7,438 nt of DNA, taken from JL08 sp965363755. GTDB lineage: Bacteria; Pseudomonadota; Alphaproteobacteria; Rhodobacterales; Rhodobacteraceae. Location: positions 1 to 7,438 of the forward strand of contig CBDTVL010000193.1 of the NCBI GenBank assembly GCA_965363755.1. The letters are read 5' to 3'. Below are positions 6,135-7,438 of the stretch, one piece after another. Position numbers and translations under genes: made by a program. The stretch's first letter is position 1; each line of letters opens with the position of its first letter. A model generated the notes under the pieces. The model did no database searches, was not told the DNA's origin, and saw nothing but the letters and a program-made list of their open reading frames with translations.

Positions 6135-7295
6135 ATGACATTCGATCCCGGACAGCTTGCCAAACTCAGGCACGAGTTTCACCGATTTCCCGAACTCGGC
6201 TTTCAGGAGGAGCGTACAAAGTCACGCGTTGCAGATATTCTGCGCAAGCTAGGGCTCGAAGTGCATGAAGGGTCTGGCGTGGTTGGTATTCTGAAGTCCG
6301 GACATGGAAACCGGGCCATCGGTTTGCGAGCAGATATGGATGCTCTGCCAATTCACGAGGTCAGTGCACATGACTACCCATCTCAAAACACCGGCGTCAT
6401 GCACGCCTGTGGTCATGATGGCCATACGGCGATGCTCTTGGGGGCCGCAGCGGCGCTTGCGGCTGATCGAGATTTTGACGGTACAGTGATTTTCCTGTTC
6501 CAGCCGAATGAAGAACACGGGCTTGGTGCGCGCGCGATGATCGACGAAGGTGTGCTGGAGCGGTTTCCGATAGAAGAAGTCTATGCCATCCACAATCTGC
6601 CCGGCGCGCCAGTAGGTCAGGTTTCAACCCGGCCCGGTTTGATTTGCTCAAGTGAAAGCCTGTTTGAATTCACCATAAGAGGTCAGGGCGGCCATGCCTC
6701 GATGCCACAGGTCGGAGTCGATACGATCACGGTTGGCACCGAGCTTGTGCAGGCGCTTCAGACCATCGTGTCACGCAAACTTGCACCGGGCGCAGGAGCA
6801 GTTGTATCAGTCACTGAATTTTTGACCAATGGCCAACGCAACGTCTTGCCGGGTCTGACCACATTGAAGGGCGATGTTCGGGCGCGCACGCCACAGGACC
6901 GAAATGCGATCGCGAGGTTCATGCGGCAGATATCGGATGGCGTTGCTGCGGCCCACGGTGTTGAGATCACGATGAGCTTTGACACTGAATTCATTGAGAC
7001 GATCAACGCTCAGGCGCCGACTGAAGCCGTCATCCGTACCGCGCAGGCGGCAGGTTTTGACGTCCTCCCTGATCGCACTCCAATGAGTTTTTCAGAGGAC
7101 TTTGCTCATTTCAGCGCAGCCGTCCCTGGGTGCTTCTTGCTCGTGGGCAATGGCGAAACAGGCCCAAACGGCCAACCGCTTCATTCAGCAGATTTTGATT
7201 TCAACGACGCCCTCTTGCCGATCGGCGTGGCATTTTGGACTGGCCTTGTTCACGATCGGTTGCCCGCGCGTGGAATTCAGGCACCCCCCCTGTGA
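6135..7295 (+). CDS. M20D-family metal-dependent amidohydrolase (hippurate hydrolase / N-acyl amino acid hydrolase type)
   Basis: Encodes 386 residues, the normal length for M20D enzymes, which split the amide bond of N-acyl amino acids (hippurate, IAA-amino acids, N-acetyl amino acids) using two metal ions. It starts LRHEFHRFPELGFQE (11-25), the typical opening. Metal and catalytic residues are all visible: D68 in RADMDALPI, H90, C92 and H94 in HACGHDGH, E126 and E127 in FQPNEEHGLGA, H153 in AIHNLPG, and H350 in PLHSADFDF. The dimerisation domain lies between about 175 and 290 with GQGGHASMPQVGVD (183-196). No signal peptide is seen, so it is cytoplasmic. The start is ATG 6135 with AAAAGGAAG upstream; the TTG at 6105 would add ten residues that homologues do not have. 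A run of seven C (7284-7290) ends just before the stop, a place where an indel would alter the C-terminus. The divergent DadA-like neighbour suggests joint amino acid catabolism. Confidence 0.94.
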   Translation: MTFDPGQLAKLRHEFHRFPELGFQEERTKSRVADILRKLGLEVHEGSGVVGILKSGHGNRAIGLRADMDALPIHEVSAHDYPSQNTGVMHACGHDGHTAMLLGAAAALAADRDFDGTVIFLFQPNEEHGLGARAMIDEGVLERFPIEEVYAIHNLPGAPVGQVSTRPGLICSSESLFEFTIRGQGGHASMPQVGVDTITVGTELVQALQTIVSRKLAPGAGAVVSVTEFLTNGQRNVLPGLTTLKGDVRARTPQDRNAIARFMRQISDGVAAAHGVEITMSFDTEFIETINAQAPTEAVIRTAQAAGFDVLPDRTPMSFSEDFAHFSAAVPGCFLLVGNGETGPNGQPLHSADFDFNDALLPIGVAFWTGLVHDRLPARGIQAPPL

Positions 7296-7296
7296 T

Positions 7297-7323
7297 GTCG
7301 GATTTAGTCGGCAGATTTCCGAC
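7297..7323 (+). terminator. Inverted repeat after the M20 gene, possible weak terminator
   Basis: GTCGGA (7297-7302) pairs with TCCGAC (7318-7323) around a 15-base loop, right after the stop codon. There is no T-run downstream, so it is not a good intrinsic terminator. The remaining bases up to the window end show no supportable gene. Confidence 0.3.
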
Positions 7324-7438
7324 GCAAGATCTACGCCTGGTACTTTCCCCGGCAGGGTTTCTGACCGCAATGGTTATTTGACAGTGAGAACCGAGCATTT
7401 TGCCAAAAGCTCGACGCGATGTGAGACACCGCCGCGCA

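Noticed and set aside
5656..6141. Minus-strand frame of 161 codons over the start of the DadA-like gene
   Set aside because: It is a shadow of the flavoprotein gene, which has clear FAD motifs in another frame.
7385..7438. Possible gene start (GTG) running off the window end
   Set aside because: Only 18 codons, no ribosome-binding site and no recognisable motif.

Overview
The window looks like a chromosomal segment of an alphaproteobacterium, most likely of the Rhodobacteraceae/Roseobacter kind. I base this on moderate GC content by eye, codon usage, frequent GTG/TTG starts and the style of the encoded proteins; I have no taxonomic marker gene here. There are five well supported protein genes, one plausible small membrane-protein gene, and several non-coding stretches with weak gene remnants and inverted repeats. 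I see no tRNA, rRNA, CRISPR array, complete insertion sequence or phage gene.

Left part (1-3221): two predicted transporters face each other. A cation-diffusion-facilitator-like protein (143-1135, plus strand) and a major-facilitator protein with a histidine-rich C-terminal tail (1884-3221, minus strand) are separated by about 750 bases. That gap holds a possible two-TM protein on the minus strand (1226-1564) and then about 320 bases without a convincing gene but with three clear inverted repeats. The transporter pair suggests metal-ion export or tolerance, although the CDF protein lacks half of the usual metal-site residues. Bases 1-85 may carry a broken LysR-type regulator fragment.

Middle (3222-4598): a 384-base divergent control region lies between the MFS gene and an aldo/keto reductase gene (3606-4598, plus). 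It holds a candidate promoter for the MFS gene with a near-palindrome inside the spacer, a weaker promoter candidate for the reductase, and a stretch on the minus strand that reads like the C-terminal end of a lost protein. The reductase has the full Asp-Tyr-Lys-His catalytic set.

Right part (4713-7295): a DadA-like FAD-dependent amino acid dehydrogenase/oxidase (minus) and an M20D-type metal-dependent amidohydrolase (plus) are transcribed divergently from a 177-base region. A simple reading is that the hydrolase frees an amino acid from an N-acylated form and the flavoprotein then deaminates an amino acid; this is an inference from context. The last 143 bases after the hydrolase hold only an inverted repeat and no gene I can support.

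I do not see a clear new biological system here. The items most worth a second look are the altered metal site of the CDF protein, its pairing with the His-tailed MFS protein, the operator-like palindrome at the MFS promoter and the small membrane-protein candidate.
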